A stretch of DNA of 64,000 bases from Planctellipticum sp942493135 (GCA_942493135.1 OW818684.1:6386001-6450000), one strand, 5' to 3'. Positions 24,771-35,370 are shown, counted from the first letter of the stretch. Translations and numbers: made by a program. Notes: a model not told the origin generated them from the letters alone.

Positions 24771-27281
24771 GTGAATTGCACTCTTTACGCGGCGTCCCTT
24801 GCCGCGTTCCTGCTCGTATTGCCGTGGACGACGATCTCCGGGCAGGAGCCTCCCGCCTCGATTCGCAGCGATGTCCTCATCGGCCCCAGGTCCGGAGCCG
24901 GGATGAGCCGATACTATCCCGGTCGCTGGAATCTGCTGCGACTCCGTTTAGTTAATCGCGGCGAGTCGCCTGAAACGCTTCAGTCGACTGCGTTTGCGTC
25001 CGGCGACTCCGCGGAACAGTACGGTCGGACCGTCTGGCTGCCTCCTCATGCAGCGCTCGAAACCTGGTATCCGATCCGGCTGCCGGCGAAGACCGATTCC
25101 AGGCAGAATGCCGTTGATCTGCGGACCCAGACCGTGCGGGCCGGAATGTCTGCCGAGATTCTGGTTCGTGACGACTGGGGCAAGCTGGAGGGAGCTGATC
25201 TGCTCCCTCTCTCCGAATCGCGGGCGGTGACGGGAATTCTACGTCCGCCCGGAGTTCCCTCTGACGAGCAGGAATTCGATCAGGTGCAGGAACTGGTGAC
25301 GACATGTCGACGGACTGGCTTGCTGCCGTTGCCTGTCCACGAGATGGGGGACGCATTTCTGCCAGCTGCCGTCGAAGGATATCAGGCGCTCGACCAGTTG
25401 ATCGTCGCCGACTCCCGGGTCGGCGGCGACGATGCTGCCGTGTCGGCGATTCGACTCTGGCTTTCCTCCCGTCGACGGCTGTGGCTGATGCTCGACCAGA
25501 TTGATGTCGCAACGGTGGAAAGTCTCCTGGGGGAATCATGTCAGCTCACCGAGATTGATCGAGTCGGATTGACCACGGTCAATATGCAGTGGACTGAAGC
25601 GAACAACCAGACTCGGGCCGCCGCTGCCGATCACGAACGGCCGGTTCCGTTCGTGCGAGTGCTCACCGGCGACGCCGAGGTCATCTGTACTGTCGACGGC
25701 TGGCCAGCCGCGTTCTGGCTGAACTATGGCTCGGGACGCATCCTGGTGACGACGCTTGGAGCACGGGGCTGGCTCGATCAGCAGCCAGATCAGCCCTCGC
25801 GATTGCACGGAGCGGCGAACCTCCTTTCGTCGCAGTTCTTCGCACCTGAGCCTGAGGTTCAGCCGCTTCCCAAGGTCATGGAGTCGGTCGTTCAGAGTTA
25901 CGTGGGCTATGCCATCCCGGAGCGTCGAATGATCACCGGACTGCTCGGCGGATTCTCCGTAATCCTGATCGTACTGGCTCTGGGGCTGTGGCGCTTCGGG
26001 CGAATCGAGCAGTTCGGAGTCTACGGACCGCTGCTTGCCCTGACGTCCGGGACCGTTCTGGTGGTAATCGGCCTCCGGCAGCGACAGGCTGCCGCTCCGA
26101 CCAGCGTGCATTTGCAGATTGCCGAGACTCTCCCGGACGGAGAGACTGTCCGACTGCGCGGCGTCTCCGGCGTCTATCGTCCTGAAGGCGGACCGGCGGT
26201 GCTGGAAGGGACGCATGGCGGCTGGCTGACGCCCGATACCACCGGACTGGCCGGCGTAACGCGACGGCTGAGCTGGAGCGACCTGAACCAGTGGCGCTGG
26301 GACAACCTTCAGCAGCCGGCCGGCCTTCGCACGGCGGAGTTCGAAACGTCCAGTCGGTTTTCCGAGCCGCTCCAGGTCCGCGCCACGTGCGGACCGGAGG
26401 GAATTTCCGGAAGCGTTCGTTTGCCGGCCGGAATGCATCCCGAGGACGCCGTCGTCGTCACCGCACGCGGACGGATCGGAGCGACACTGAACTCGGATGG
26501 AACATTCTCGGCAGGTTCAGGGGCGGTCTTCAGTTCGCAGCAGTTCGCCGCAGCCGACGTCCTGTCCGACGAGCAGCGACGCCGCTCGCGGGTTCTGGAG
26601 GGGTTGCTGACCGATCCGGCGTGGAGCGACTACCCGCACGAGCCGATGCTCGCGTTCTGGACGTCTCCGCTGGACGGCGGACTCCGGTTCGGATCGGGTC
26701 TCAATAATCTGGGGGCGGCACTGATCTTCGCTCCGCTGGGGCTCGCTCGCCCTGACTCGGCCGACGAGATCACCATTCCGTCTCCATTGATCTCCTACCA
26801 GGAGGGAAATGGCCCCGATGGGCTGGTACCGCAGGGGCTCTTTGATCGCCGCACCCGGCAATGGCAGGAACGAACGGGGCCGTCGACAGCCTGGCTGCAG
26901 TGTCGGCTTCCGCCGACGCTCGGTCCGCTGCAGATGCGGAGCGTTGTCGTCGTCGTCCGTGTCGCAGGACCGGTCGGTCGACTGGAACTGGCCGGCTGGA
27001 AGAATGGTCAGCACACTGTGTTGCAGAGCTGGCAGGCGCCGGTCGGGACATTGACCGCTGAACTGAAGGACTTTGCGGCACTTCCTGTGTCCCACGAGGG
27101 AACGTTTCTACTTCAGATCAGCGGAGGGGAGCAGTCTCTTGCCGACGAGAGCGAAACCAGAAAGCCTGCGAAGATGACTCAGAAGGAATACTGGCGGATC
27201 GAGTCGTTCTCCCTCACGATTCGTGCGACGCCTGCTCCGGACGCGTCCGTGGATTCCGCGTCGCCGCGCGAGGCCGGTTGA
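24771..27281 (+). CDS. Large secreted/membrane-anchored protein of an ABC transporter operon
   Basis: About 836 residues from GTG 24771, which has GGAG eight bases upstream and begins directly with a signal peptide (ending T-I-S-G-Q-E). A TTG at 24732 is a poorer alternative. The first 380 residues are extracytoplasmic with no recognised domain. Two membrane helices follow at about 388-408 (G-L-L-G-G-F-S-V-I-L-I-V-L-A-L-G-L-W) and 415-435. The remaining 400 residues are beta-rich and again unidentified. The ABC ATPase starts 14 bases downstream, so this protein is likely a partner of the transporter. The arrangement recalls GldG-type auxiliary proteins, but no sequence match is claimed. Confidence 0.75.
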   Translation: MNCTLYAASLAAFLLVLPWTTISGQEPPASIRSDVLIGPRSGAGMSRYYPGRWNLLRLRLVNRGESPETLQSTAFASGDSAEQYGRTVWLPPHAALETWYPIRLPAKTDSRQNAVDLRTQTVRAGMSAEILVRDDWGKLEGADLLPLSESRAVTGILRPPGVPSDEQEFDQVQELVTTCRRTGLLPLPVHEMGDAFLPAAVEGYQALDQLIVADSRVGGDDAAVSAIRLWLSSRRRLWLMLDQIDVATVESLLGESCQLTEIDRVGLTTVNMQWTEANNQTRAAAADHERPVPFVRVLTGDAEVICTVDGWPAAFWLNYGSGRILVTTLGARGWLDQQPDQPSRLHGAANLLSSQFFAPEPEVQPLPKVMESVVQSYVGYAIPERRMITGLLGGFSVILIVLALGLWRFGRIEQFGVYGPLLALTSGTVLVVIGLRQRQAAAPTSVHLQIAETLPDGETVRLRGVSGVYRPEGGPAVLEGTHGGWLTPDTTGLAGVTRRLSWSDLNQWRWDNLQQPAGLRTAEFETSSRFSEPLQVRATCGPEGISGSVRLPAGMHPEDAVVVTARGRIGATLNSDGTFSAGSGAVFSSQQFAAADVLSDEQRRRSRVLEGLLTDPAWSDYPHEPMLAFWTSPLDGGLRFGSGLNNLGAALIFAPLGLARPDSADEITIPSPLISYQEGNGPDGLVPQGLFDRRTRQWQERTGPSTAWLQCRLPPTLGPLQMRSVVVVVRVAGPVGRLELAGWKNGQHTVLQSWQAPVGTLTAELKDFAALPVSHEGTFLLQISGGEQSLADESETRKPAKMTQKEYWRIESFSLTIRATPAPDASVDSASPREAG

Positions 27282-27295
27282 AAACCTGAATCCGG

Positions 27296-28357
27296 ATGAA
27301 CCTGATTCCGCAACTTCCGAACCGACTCTTCCGAAAGCCGATTTCCATGACCATGACTGCGGATCGTGCCGCTGGCAGTACCGCCGCCCCCGCCACGGAG
27401 CTGGTGATCGAACTGGAGGGGCTGACCAAACAGTACGGCAGCTTCACGGCCCTCGACGGACTGACGCTGAAAGTCCCGGCCGGTCAGATCCTCGGGCTCA
27501 TCGGCCCGAACGGAGCTGGTAAGACGACGGCGATCAAGATTCTCGTCGGACTGATTCGTCCGACCAGCGGTTCGGCTCGCATTGCGGGCGCCGACTGTGT
27601 GGCGGATATCCGCCGGATCAAGCACCTGGTCGGCTATATGCCCGACAAATTCGGTTCGTACGACAACATGCGAGTCCGCGAGTACCTCGATTTCTTTGGG
27701 GCAGCCTTCGGTATTCGCCGTCGGACGCGAATCGCACGGATCGAAGAGGTGATGGAGACTACCGGCACAACTTACATGCGGGACAAGTTCGTGGAGAGCC
27801 TGAGCCACGGCATGCAGCAGCGCGTCGGCATCGCCCGGACGCTGCTGCACGACCCCCGAGTGCTGATCCTCGACGAGCCGGCCAACGGCCTCGATCCCCA
27901 GGCTCGCGTCGAAATGCGGGATCTGCTGATCAAGCTCGCGGCGGCCGGCAAGACGCTGCTGGTCACCAGTCATATCCTTCCCGAGCTGTCCCGCATCTGT
28001 CATCAGATGGCCATTCTGACCCACGGTAAGCTGCGGGCGTTCGGCACCGTCGAAGAGATCGGCCGGCTCGTCAGTCAGCAGCGGACCATCGAACTGCAGT
28101 TGGTCGCCGCTGACCAGGTTCCCGCCGCCGCCTCTCTCGTGCGGGAAAGAATTGAACCGGGAGCCGAGATCGTCGAAGCGGCGGCCGAGGGGGCCGTCCG
28201 TTTCCGCACCGCGCTGCGGGAATCCGATCTCAGCGAGCTGCTGGAGACGCTGATCGGGAAGGGAATTCGCGTTTCTCAGTTCCGTGAGCTGCAGACCGAT
28301 CTGGAAGAGGCCTTCATGACGTTCGCCCGCCCCACTGCAGCGACGGGAGCACGGTGA
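27296..28357 (+). CDS. ABC transporter ATP-binding protein
   Basis: 353 residues (ATG 27347 is an alternative start). Walker A G-P-N-G-A-G-K-T-T, Q-loop region V-G-Y-M-P-D-K-F, signature S-L-S-H-G-M-Q-Q-R, Walker B V-L-I-L-D-E-P-A-N-G-L-D-P, and switch His in T-S-H-I-L are all intact. It is of the ABC-2/drug-export (CcmA-like) class. The C-terminal 90 residues form an accessory domain. It powers the permease encoded one base downstream. Confidence 0.93.
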   Translation: MNLIPQLPNRLFRKPISMTMTADRAAGSTAAPATELVIELEGLTKQYGSFTALDGLTLKVPAGQILGLIGPNGAGKTTAIKILVGLIRPTSGSARIAGADCVADIRRIKHLVGYMPDKFGSYDNMRVREYLDFFGAAFGIRRRTRIARIEEVMETTGTTYMRDKFVESLSHGMQQRVGIARTLLHDPRVLILDEPANGLDPQARVEMRDLLIKLAAAGKTLLVTSHILPELSRICHQMAILTHGKLRAFGTVEEIGRLVSQQRTIELQLVAADQVPAAASLVRERIEPGAEIVEAAAEGAVRFRTALRESDLSELLETLIGKGIRVSQFRELQTDLEEAFMTFARPTAATGAR

Positions 28358-28358
28358 A

Positions 28359-30020
28359 ATGCTTGCAAACTCGATTGTCTGGCGCGAGCTGGTCGTACTG
28401 CTCCGCCGTCGTCGACTCGCCGCTCTGCAGTGCGCCATCGCCTTCGGCTTCGCCCTGCTGGTGATCCTCCGCTGGCCGACCGACTCCCGGATGGCCCTCG
28501 CCGGCAGCGGCTCGCTCGACATTTTCCGGACGTTCGCCTTCGGTCTGTTGACGGCGCTGCTGCTCCTCTTACCGGCGTTTCCCGCGACCAGCGTTGTCCG
28601 TGAGACGCGGTCCGGAACGCTGGCTCTGCTGCTCAATACGCCGCTGGGGCCCTGGCGGATTTACTTCGGGAAGCTGCTGGCAACATTGGGGCTCGCCGGC
28701 ATACTGCTGGCCGCGAGCGTTCCAGCGGCGGCGGCCTGCTTTTCACTGGGGGGCGTGTCGCTGACGGGAGGCCTCCTGGCGATGTATCTCCTGCTCCTCC
28801 TGACCATCCTCGAGTTGACCGCGATCAGCCTCTGGGTCAGTGTGGCTGCCGCTTCGACCGATGCCGCGGTTCGCGGCGCCTACGGGCTGGTGCTGACGCT
28901 CAGCGTCGTCCTGCTGCTGCCGCACACGCTGTTTGCCGGCACGGCAGGATTGCTGGCGACGGTCGCTGACTGGGCACGGTGTGTCTCCCCGTTCGCTGCG
29001 ATGGCGGCGCTGCTGGGAGCAGGTGACGTCGGCAGTCGGGGGCTCATTTCGTCCACGGATGTCGTCGGCCGGTTTGTCGTGCTGTCGCTCGGAATCACCG
29101 TCGCCTTTTCCCTGCTGACGATCGCTCGACTCAACTCCTCGATCTTCGACCGCTCTCGAGCGGCGGGGGCAATCAGCAACGATCAGGGGCTCGGCATCCA
29201 ACTCGTCCGCCGGCTGATGTTCATCGTCGATCCGCAGCGTCGTTCCGGTTCGATCGGCGATTTCACGAATCCTGTCATGGTCAAAGAATTCCGCTGCCGG
29301 AAATTCGGCCGACTGCACTGGCTGCTTCGACTCGTCGCCATCTGTGCCGTGCTGTCGCTGGGGATTTCGATTCTCACGGTCACCCGGACGCTCGATCTCG
29401 ACGCCGCCACTGTCGGCGCAGTGATGGTCGTGCTGCAGGTCGCATTGCTGGTGCTGATCACGCCGAGCCTGGCGGCCGGATTAATCTCCACGGAAGTCGA
29501 GACCGGCGGCTGGGTGCTGCTGCAGATGACTCCCATGTCGATTCCGCGTATCGTGTGGGGCAAGCTTTTCAGCGTGATTTTGACACTGCTGCTGGTGCTC
29601 TGTGCGACGATTCCCGGTTATGTCGTCATGGTTTATATCGAACCCGGACAGCGCTATCAGATCCAGCGGGTTGTACTGAGCCTTGCCATTACCGCGGTCT
29701 TTGTTCTGATGACCAGCGCCGCGATCGGGAGTCTGTTCCAGCGGACCACCGCTGCCACCGCTGCAGCCTATGCATTTCAGCTCGCCGTCTGCGGCGGTCC
29801 GCTGCTGATCTGGCTCGGTCGCGATGCCCCGTTCGGACACGACGTCGTAGAGACCGCACTCACCGTCAATCCTGTGGCCGCGGCCTTGTCGATCATTCGC
29901 TTCCAGGGATTCCGCGATTACGAACTGCTCCCTGTGAACTGGTGGTTCCAGGGGCTGGCTTCCGCCGCCGGATTGGCGGTGCTGCTCTGGCGGACGTGGC
30001 GCATCTCGCATCCCCGGTAG
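28359..30020 (+). CDS. ABC-2 type transporter permease
   Basis: 553 residues with about 12 hydrophobic helices in two sets (roughly residues 25-255 and 325-550), each about the size of a normal ABC-2 permease. This looks like two permease halves fused in one chain. E-T-R-S-G-T-L-A-L-L-L-N-T-P after helix 2 and E-V-E-T-G-G-W-V-L-L-Q-M-T-P in the second half are matching coupling-helix motifs, which supports the internal duplication. The start is one base after the ATPase stop. The substrate is unknown. Confidence 0.88.
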   Translation: MLANSIVWRELVVLLRRRRLAALQCAIAFGFALLVILRWPTDSRMALAGSGSLDIFRTFAFGLLTALLLLLPAFPATSVVRETRSGTLALLLNTPLGPWRIYFGKLLATLGLAGILLAASVPAAAACFSLGGVSLTGGLLAMYLLLLLTILELTAISLWVSVAAASTDAAVRGAYGLVLTLSVVLLLPHTLFAGTAGLLATVADWARCVSPFAAMAALLGAGDVGSRGLISSTDVVGRFVVLSLGITVAFSLLTIARLNSSIFDRSRAAGAISNDQGLGIQLVRRLMFIVDPQRRSGSIGDFTNPVMVKEFRCRKFGRLHWLLRLVAICAVLSLGISILTVTRTLDLDAATVGAVMVVLQVALLVLITPSLAAGLISTEVETGGWVLLQMTPMSIPRIVWGKLFSVILTLLLVLCATIPGYVVMVYIEPGQRYQIQRVVLSLAITAVFVLMTSAAIGSLFQRTTAATAAAYAFQLAVCGGPLLIWLGRDAPFGHDVVETALTVNPVAAALSIIRFQGFRDYELLPVNWWFQGLASAAGLAVLLWRTWRISHPR

Positions 30021-30059
30021 TCGCTTCGAATTCGTGCCTTCTGCTGAGAGCCGCCGATC

Positions 30060-31817
30060 ATGTGTTCTCTTTGTCGATTTCTGCTGCCGCTGGTGCTGTT
30101 CGGGGCTGCGCTGCCCGCCCGGGCCGCAGAAGTCATTCGCGTTGAGTTTCAAATGCTCTCGGATCCGGAGATTCCGCCGATTCTGCCGGTCTCGAAGTTT
30201 GACCTCCGCTGCATTCCCCTCTGGTCGCAGGCGCTTCAGCGGACGGAAGTTGATTACCAGCGGATGGCTGCCGACACGGTGGCCCGCGCTCGCGAGCTGG
30301 GGGTGCCGGGGGTCGAAGCACTCGCTCCAGAGCTGCGCGCCATTCTGACGGCAAAAGACACCGCTCCCCCGGCGCGCTATGCGGCGGCCCGGGCGCTGAT
30401 CAGGCTCGATGATCGCGAGTCCGCCGCCAGCCTGTTGGAACAGTTGCGGTCCGGCGGCCTGAGGCTGCGACAACTCATTGAGCCGGCCCTGGCGGAGTGG
30501 AACTTCGCAGACATCCGACCGCTATGGCGCCAACGCCTCGACGATTCTCAACCGCCGCGCCAGGAGGTGCTGCTGGCCATTCGCGGACTGGGACGCGTTG
30601 GCGACGCCACGGCACTGCCAAAGCTGCTGGAACTGGTTCGCGCGAATGATCGCTCCCGCGAGATCCGGCTTGCCGCCGCTGACGCGGCCGGTCGGATTGC
30701 TGCGGAAGGTCTCGAATCCGAAGTCGACGGGTTGCTTGGCAAGCCGGATCTGCTGCGGCGGCTCTGCGCGAATGAACTGCTGACCCGCCACTCCTCGCCG
30801 CGGGCTGTCGAGCAGTTGCAAATGCTTGGCCGGGAACCGGAACCGACGGTGGCCTGGAAAGCGCTCGCCCGATTGCGCGAGATCGATCCCGCGCTCGTGC
30901 TGCCGCTGGCGGAAGATGCGATGCGTCACGCCGACGCGAACGTCCGCCGGGAAGGGATCGAGACCTACCTGACGCTTGCCGCACCGGAACGGATTGCATT
31001 CGTCGGTCGCCTGCTCGACGACCCGCACCCCGCGCTGCGCGGCCGGATTCGGGACGAGTTCGTAATTCTCGCCCAGCGTCCTGAGCTCGACGGACCCCTC
31101 CGCGACATCGCCCGCAGCGTTCTTGCCGGCGAGAGCTGGCGTGGTCAGGAGCAGGCGCTGCTGGTCCTGAGCTCCCTCGACGACGAAGTGTCCGCGCCGC
31201 GATTTGTCGAACTGCTCCAATCGACGCGAGCGGAAGTCCTGGTCACGGCGGCGTGGGGGCTCCGCAAGTTGGCCGTCGTCGAGACGTTGCCGGCAATTGA
31301 GCAATTCGTCGCTAAGGCCACGACCGAACGCAAAGCGAAGCATTATCCGTCGGTCCAGGATGCACAGATCGCACATCTCTGCGAAGCCCTCGGCGTCATG
31401 CAGTATCAGCCGGCGGACGCGCTGCTGCGCGAATACCTCCCGCTGAACCTGGTGATGGGAGAACTCTCGCGACCTGCGGCCATCTGGGCTCTGGGCAAGC
31501 TGTACGACGGCCGATTCGATCAGAAATTGGCTGAAGCCCTGATCGGCAGGGTGCTGGACCCGGCGACCATGCCCCCCGAGTTCAGCGAAGTCAAACAAAT
31601 GTCCGCCGTAAGCCTCGCGCGGATGAAGGCGACCTCGACCGTGGAGCGACTGCAAGGATATCTGAATCCGATTCTGGCTCCCCATCGGGAGCCGTTGGTG
31701 ATTCGCTGGTCGCTGATGACGCTCACGGGCAAGGAGATACCTCTGCCCGAACCGATCACTGTGACTGTCGGAAGCTGGTTCCTGGAACCGACGACGAATG
31801 CCACTGCGGCGGAGTGA
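30060..31817 (+). CDS. Secreted HEAT repeat protein
   Basis: 585 residues with a signal peptide (M-C-S-L-C-R-F-L-L-P-L-V-L-F-G-A-A-L-P-A-R-A). The mature part is a long run of HEAT-like helical pairs, for example A-R-Y-A-A-A-R-A-L-I-R-L-D-D, S-R-E-I-R-L-A-A-A-D-A-A-G-R-I-A, H-A-D-A-N-V-R-R-E-G-I-E-T-Y-L, and R-A-E-V-L-V-T-A-A-W-G-L-R-K-L. It begins 39 bases after the permease gene and probably closes the same operon. A periplasmic scaffold for the transporter is a reasonable guess. Confidence 0.8.
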   Translation: MCSLCRFLLPLVLFGAALPARAAEVIRVEFQMLSDPEIPPILPVSKFDLRCIPLWSQALQRTEVDYQRMAADTVARARELGVPGVEALAPELRAILTAKDTAPPARYAAARALIRLDDRESAASLLEQLRSGGLRLRQLIEPALAEWNFADIRPLWRQRLDDSQPPRQEVLLAIRGLGRVGDATALPKLLELVRANDRSREIRLAAADAAGRIAAEGLESEVDGLLGKPDLLRRLCANELLTRHSSPRAVEQLQMLGREPEPTVAWKALARLREIDPALVLPLAEDAMRHADANVRREGIETYLTLAAPERIAFVGRLLDDPHPALRGRIRDEFVILAQRPELDGPLRDIARSVLAGESWRGQEQALLVLSSLDDEVSAPRFVELLQSTRAEVLVTAAWGLRKLAVVETLPAIEQFVAKATTERKAKHYPSVQDAQIAHLCEALGVMQYQPADALLREYLPLNLVMGELSRPAAIWALGKLYDGRFDQKLAEALIGRVLDPATMPPEFSEVKQMSAVSLARMKATSTVERLQGYLNPILAPHREPLVIRWSLMTLTGKEIPLPEPITVTVGSWFLEPTTNATAAE

Positions 31818-31899
31818 CGCTTCCGGAATTTGAAATGTTGACGTGCGGCGAGGCGGAACAGGGAATGCTGTACGCCGGGACGTTCTCTGGTCGTGAATA

Positions 31900-32310
31900 T
31901 CATTCCTCTTCTGTCTCATCGACGCAGTATCCATCAACCTTTGACACTTGAATGAGGTCGCAAACGAAACTGACAAGCGCGACACCAAATCGAGTGCACT
32001 TCACATGGATCGCGTCAGGCGTTTCTCGCCAGATGTCGACGGTGACGTCCGCACCCAGCGGCCATCGATGGACCACGAGATCGGCAGCTCCATAGTTTTC
32101 GAGATCGATGACTGCGCGATTTGCAGTCTTCGGCCAACGGTAGGGGACAATCCGACTCGGCATCTCTTTGAGGACCATTCTCAGTTTGACAAAGAACCCG
32201 TAGTCCCCATTGCATTCCAGCCGCCGTAAGTCGACTCGTTCCAAGCTGGGAGGACTGTCGTACAACGACAAGATGTGGAGAGGGTTCTCTAACACGTCGG
32301 TCCAGCTCAT
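31900..32310 (-). CDS. Imm50 family immunity protein (orphan)
   Basis: 136 residues from ATG 32310. M-S-W-T-D-V-L-E-N-P-L-H-I-L-S-L-Y, then P-S-L-E-R-V-D-L-R-R-L, a proline-bounded strand, N-R-A-V-I-D-L-E-N-Y-G and D-A-I-H-V-K-C-T-R-F-G-V follow the order of the Imm50 family of polymorphic-toxin immunity proteins. No toxin gene is visible on either side (HEAT protein and PVC cytochrome gene), so it is an orphan or a defence against toxins from neighbours. An 18-residue longer form from 32364 is less likely. Confidence 0.72.
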   Translation of the reverse strand: MSWTDVLENPLHILSLYDSPPSLERVDLRRLECNGDYGFFVKLRMVLKEMPSRIVPYRWPKTANRAVIDLENYGAADLVVHRWPLGADVTVDIWRETPDAIHVKCTRFGVALVSFVCDLIQVSKVDGYCVDETEEE

Positions 32311-32380
32311 GGCGTATCCTTCAATCGCTGGTTCGAATTGAGTTCGCCGATCTGCTGTTACCAAAGAAGACCTGAACTGC

Positions 32381-35370
32381 CTACTCCGGCTGCTTCAGAT
32401 ACAGAATCAGGTCCGCCATTTCCTGCGGCTTGATGCGCTGCTCCAGCCCCTCCGGCATCAGCGACTTGCCGCTGCTGGCGAGTTCTTCGATCTGGCTCCG
32501 AGGGACGGTATCCTCGACCTTTTGCGCCCGCCGGAGCGTGACAGAGCTGTCGGTCTCGCTGGCGATCAGTCCGGTCAGGACGCGGCCGTCGTCAAGCGTG
32601 ACAGTGTGATCGAGATACGCCGGTGAGACCTCACGGTTGGGGTCGAGAATGTGGAGCAGAATCTCGTCGGGCGCGCGATGCCGGAAGGACGCGATGCCGG
32701 GACCGACCTCGGCCCCTTCGTTGCCGAGACGGTGGCACTGGGCGCATTCTCGCTTGAAGACGATCTGGCCCTGCTCGCGCGAGGTCGCGTCGCGGAGCTT
32801 TGCACCGTAGAGGGCCAGCGCCTCCGTTCGCTGGGCGGGGGCCGGCGTGCCGCGGAGTTTCAGGGCGCGGGATTTGATGGCTTCGTCCTTGCTGTTGAGC
32901 ATCAGGCTGAACCGCGCGGGCGGAATGAGGCTGGCGGTGAGCTCTCCGCCCTCAATGGCCGTCAGGACTTCGGATTGCCAGGCGGGACGGGCGAGCAGTC
33001 GGTCGAGAGCTTCAGTTTTGAGGGCCGGTGAGAGCAGCCGCCAGCGGTCGAGGATCAGCCGGGCGACTGTGGGATCGCTGGAGCTGCAGAGGACCTGCAG
33101 CGCGGACGTCTGCAGCTCGACGGGCTGCTGCGGGGACATCTGACCCGCAAGGACCGGGCCGGCGTCGGACAGCGGCTGCCACTTGAGGAGTTGTGTGGCT
33201 TCGAGACGGTCGCTGATCGGTGAGTCGGAGTCCTGAGCAACTTCGGCGGCGGCTTCCAGAAGCGATTTGATCGCGGGCTCAGCCGGACTATCGACAAGCT
33301 CCGTGAAGTCGACCTTGCGGCGGGCAAGTCCTTCGCCGAGTCCAGTGAGGAGGCTGAACTGCCAGTCGCGGTCTTCGTCCTCGGGATTCACGAGTAGAAG
33401 TGCGGCGGCCCTGGCCTCACTCTTTCCTTTCCCCCCCGCAGTGAGCGCGAGCTGGCGGAGCAGAACCAGGCCGCCGCGGCGGTCGGTGAACTCGCAGGGG
33501 CCGGTGAGCCGCGCCAGCAGGTCGGGAGCACGGAGGTAGGACGAACTGAGGATGGCTGCTCGCTGCCATTCGTCCCCGGCATCGCGCCGGGCAAGAACGG
33601 CGAGCGTGTCGGTAGCGTCGGCGGTGGGGACGGCTCCTAGCGCCAGCGCCAGCTGAAACCTGACGCGGGGAGAGTCGTCGCGTGACAGTGTCAATAGCCG
33701 CTTTCGGAGCTCGATCGAGGCCATCAGGCGAGGCTGGCAAAGGCGGACGGCGACTTCGCGGACGTGAGGATCGCTGTCGGTCAGTCCGCCCAGCAGGTCG
33801 GCGTAAGAGAGAACGGCAAATGAGTCGAGCAGGTACAGCACCTGAGCGCGCGCCTGCGGGAGCATCGTTGTGCGCGTGAACTGACGCAACAGCGCCGGTG
33901 TCTGGGCGTTCTTCTGTTCGAAGAGCAGGCGGTCGGCGGTCTCGCGCCACCAGGCGTGTGGTGACTCCAGATATCCGACCAGTTCCGCCGAGCTGGAGTG
34001 CTTGAGACGCGGCATGCGCGGCAGGTTGGCGTCGGGGGGGACTAGGCGGTAGATCCGGCCGCGATCGTTGCCGCTGGCGAGATCGAGTTTGGCGCGAATG
34101 TCGTCGGGGATAGACCAGGGGTGCTCGATCGTCTCGCGATACATGTCCAGAATGTGCAGCGTCCCGTCGGGGGCGTTGACGAAGTTGACGGGGCGAAACC
34201 AGTTGTCGGTGGAACTGATGAACTCGGCGTTCTCATCGGCGCGGCGGGCCTTGAAGGTGACGCCGTCTTCTTCGAGGATCTCGCGATGGACGATGTTCGA
34301 TGCGACATCGGCGACAAAGACGTTTCCGTGATAGGCCCGCGGGTAGGCGCTGCCGCGGTAGACTGTCACGCCGCTCGATGACGTGAAGAACCCGCTGCCG
34401 ACAAGCTCGCTGCGCGGAAACGTCGAACCTTCATGCACCCAGCGCTGCGCTCGGAATTCGCGCCAGGGCTCGGGAGGGCTGATGCGGTAGACCGGAAGCT
34501 GCTCGCCGGACTCAGCGGCGTCGTGAATGGTTTTCGACACCGTGAGCAGCGGATTGCGAGCCAGTTCGGCCGCCGGCAGGACGACGTGCTGGACGGGGTT
34601 GCGGATGTTGCAGAGAAGCCGCTGGCCCCAGTCGTCGAAGGAGTGTCCGAAGCGGGCGCTGCCGGAAATGGCTTCGAAGCCGCCGTTCGACGGGGAGAAG
34701 CGGAAGTCCTTCCGCGCGACGGGAACGGCTTTGGAATCGGGGTGTTCGACCGATGTAATCGTGCCGCCGTTGCCCGAGGCTGCGCCATAGATCCAATGAT
34801 CCGGACCCCAGCGGAGATTGTTCATGATCGCCTGCACGTTGTAGCGGCTGAACCCGGTGAAAACCTTCTGCCGAATGTCGGCCTGGCGGTCGCCGTCGAT
34901 GTCCTCGAAGTACCAGAGGTCCGGCGCGCCGCGACAAAGATGCCGCGTTTCCACAGGACGACCGAAGTCGGCCAGGAGAGTTTGTCCGCAAAGACGGTGC
35001 TGCGATCGAATTTGCCGTCACCGTCCACATCGTCGAGGAGCGTGACTCGGCCAATGGGGGGAGCCGGCGGCTCGTCGGCCTTCTCGGGGAACGGGTAGTC
35101 GCGCATTTCGACGACATAGGCGCGGCCGTTTTCGTCGTAGGCCAGGTCGACCGGATCAGTGATCAGCGGTTCGGCCGCCACGATCTCGAGGTGGAAGCCC
35201 CCCAGCACTTTGAATGTTTTGAGGGCTTCCTCGGGAGACTTCGGGGCGACGCGCGGGAACTCCGCGGGAGGCGTTTCCGACAGAGCGGGCTCCTGGGCAG
35301 AGACGGCGTGAGCAATCGCCAGAGACGCGAGAACTCCGATCGGCAGCACAACCGAAACAGTCCACCTCAT
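32381..35370 (-). pseudogene. PVC-type heme-binding CxxCH protein, interrupted by a -1 frameshift
   Basis: Two same-strand frames together make one protein of nearly 1000 residues. 35370 to about 34930 encodes the signal peptide (M-R-W-T-V-S-V-V-L-P-I-G-V-L-A) and the first propeller blades (D-P-V-D-L-A-Y-D-E-N-G-R-A-Y-V-V-E-M). About 34930 to 32381 continues with P-D-L-W-Y-F-E-D-I-D-G-D, HEAT-like repeats, and a C-terminal cytochrome c domain with C-A-Q-C-H and a distal L-M-P-E-G-L. One G appears to be missing in a GC-rich stretch near 34928-34931. Restoring it joins the frames as ...F-V-A-A-A-P-D-L-W. It may be a sequence error, in which case the gene is intact. It is divergent from the DUF1549/1553 operon. 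Confidence 0.85.
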
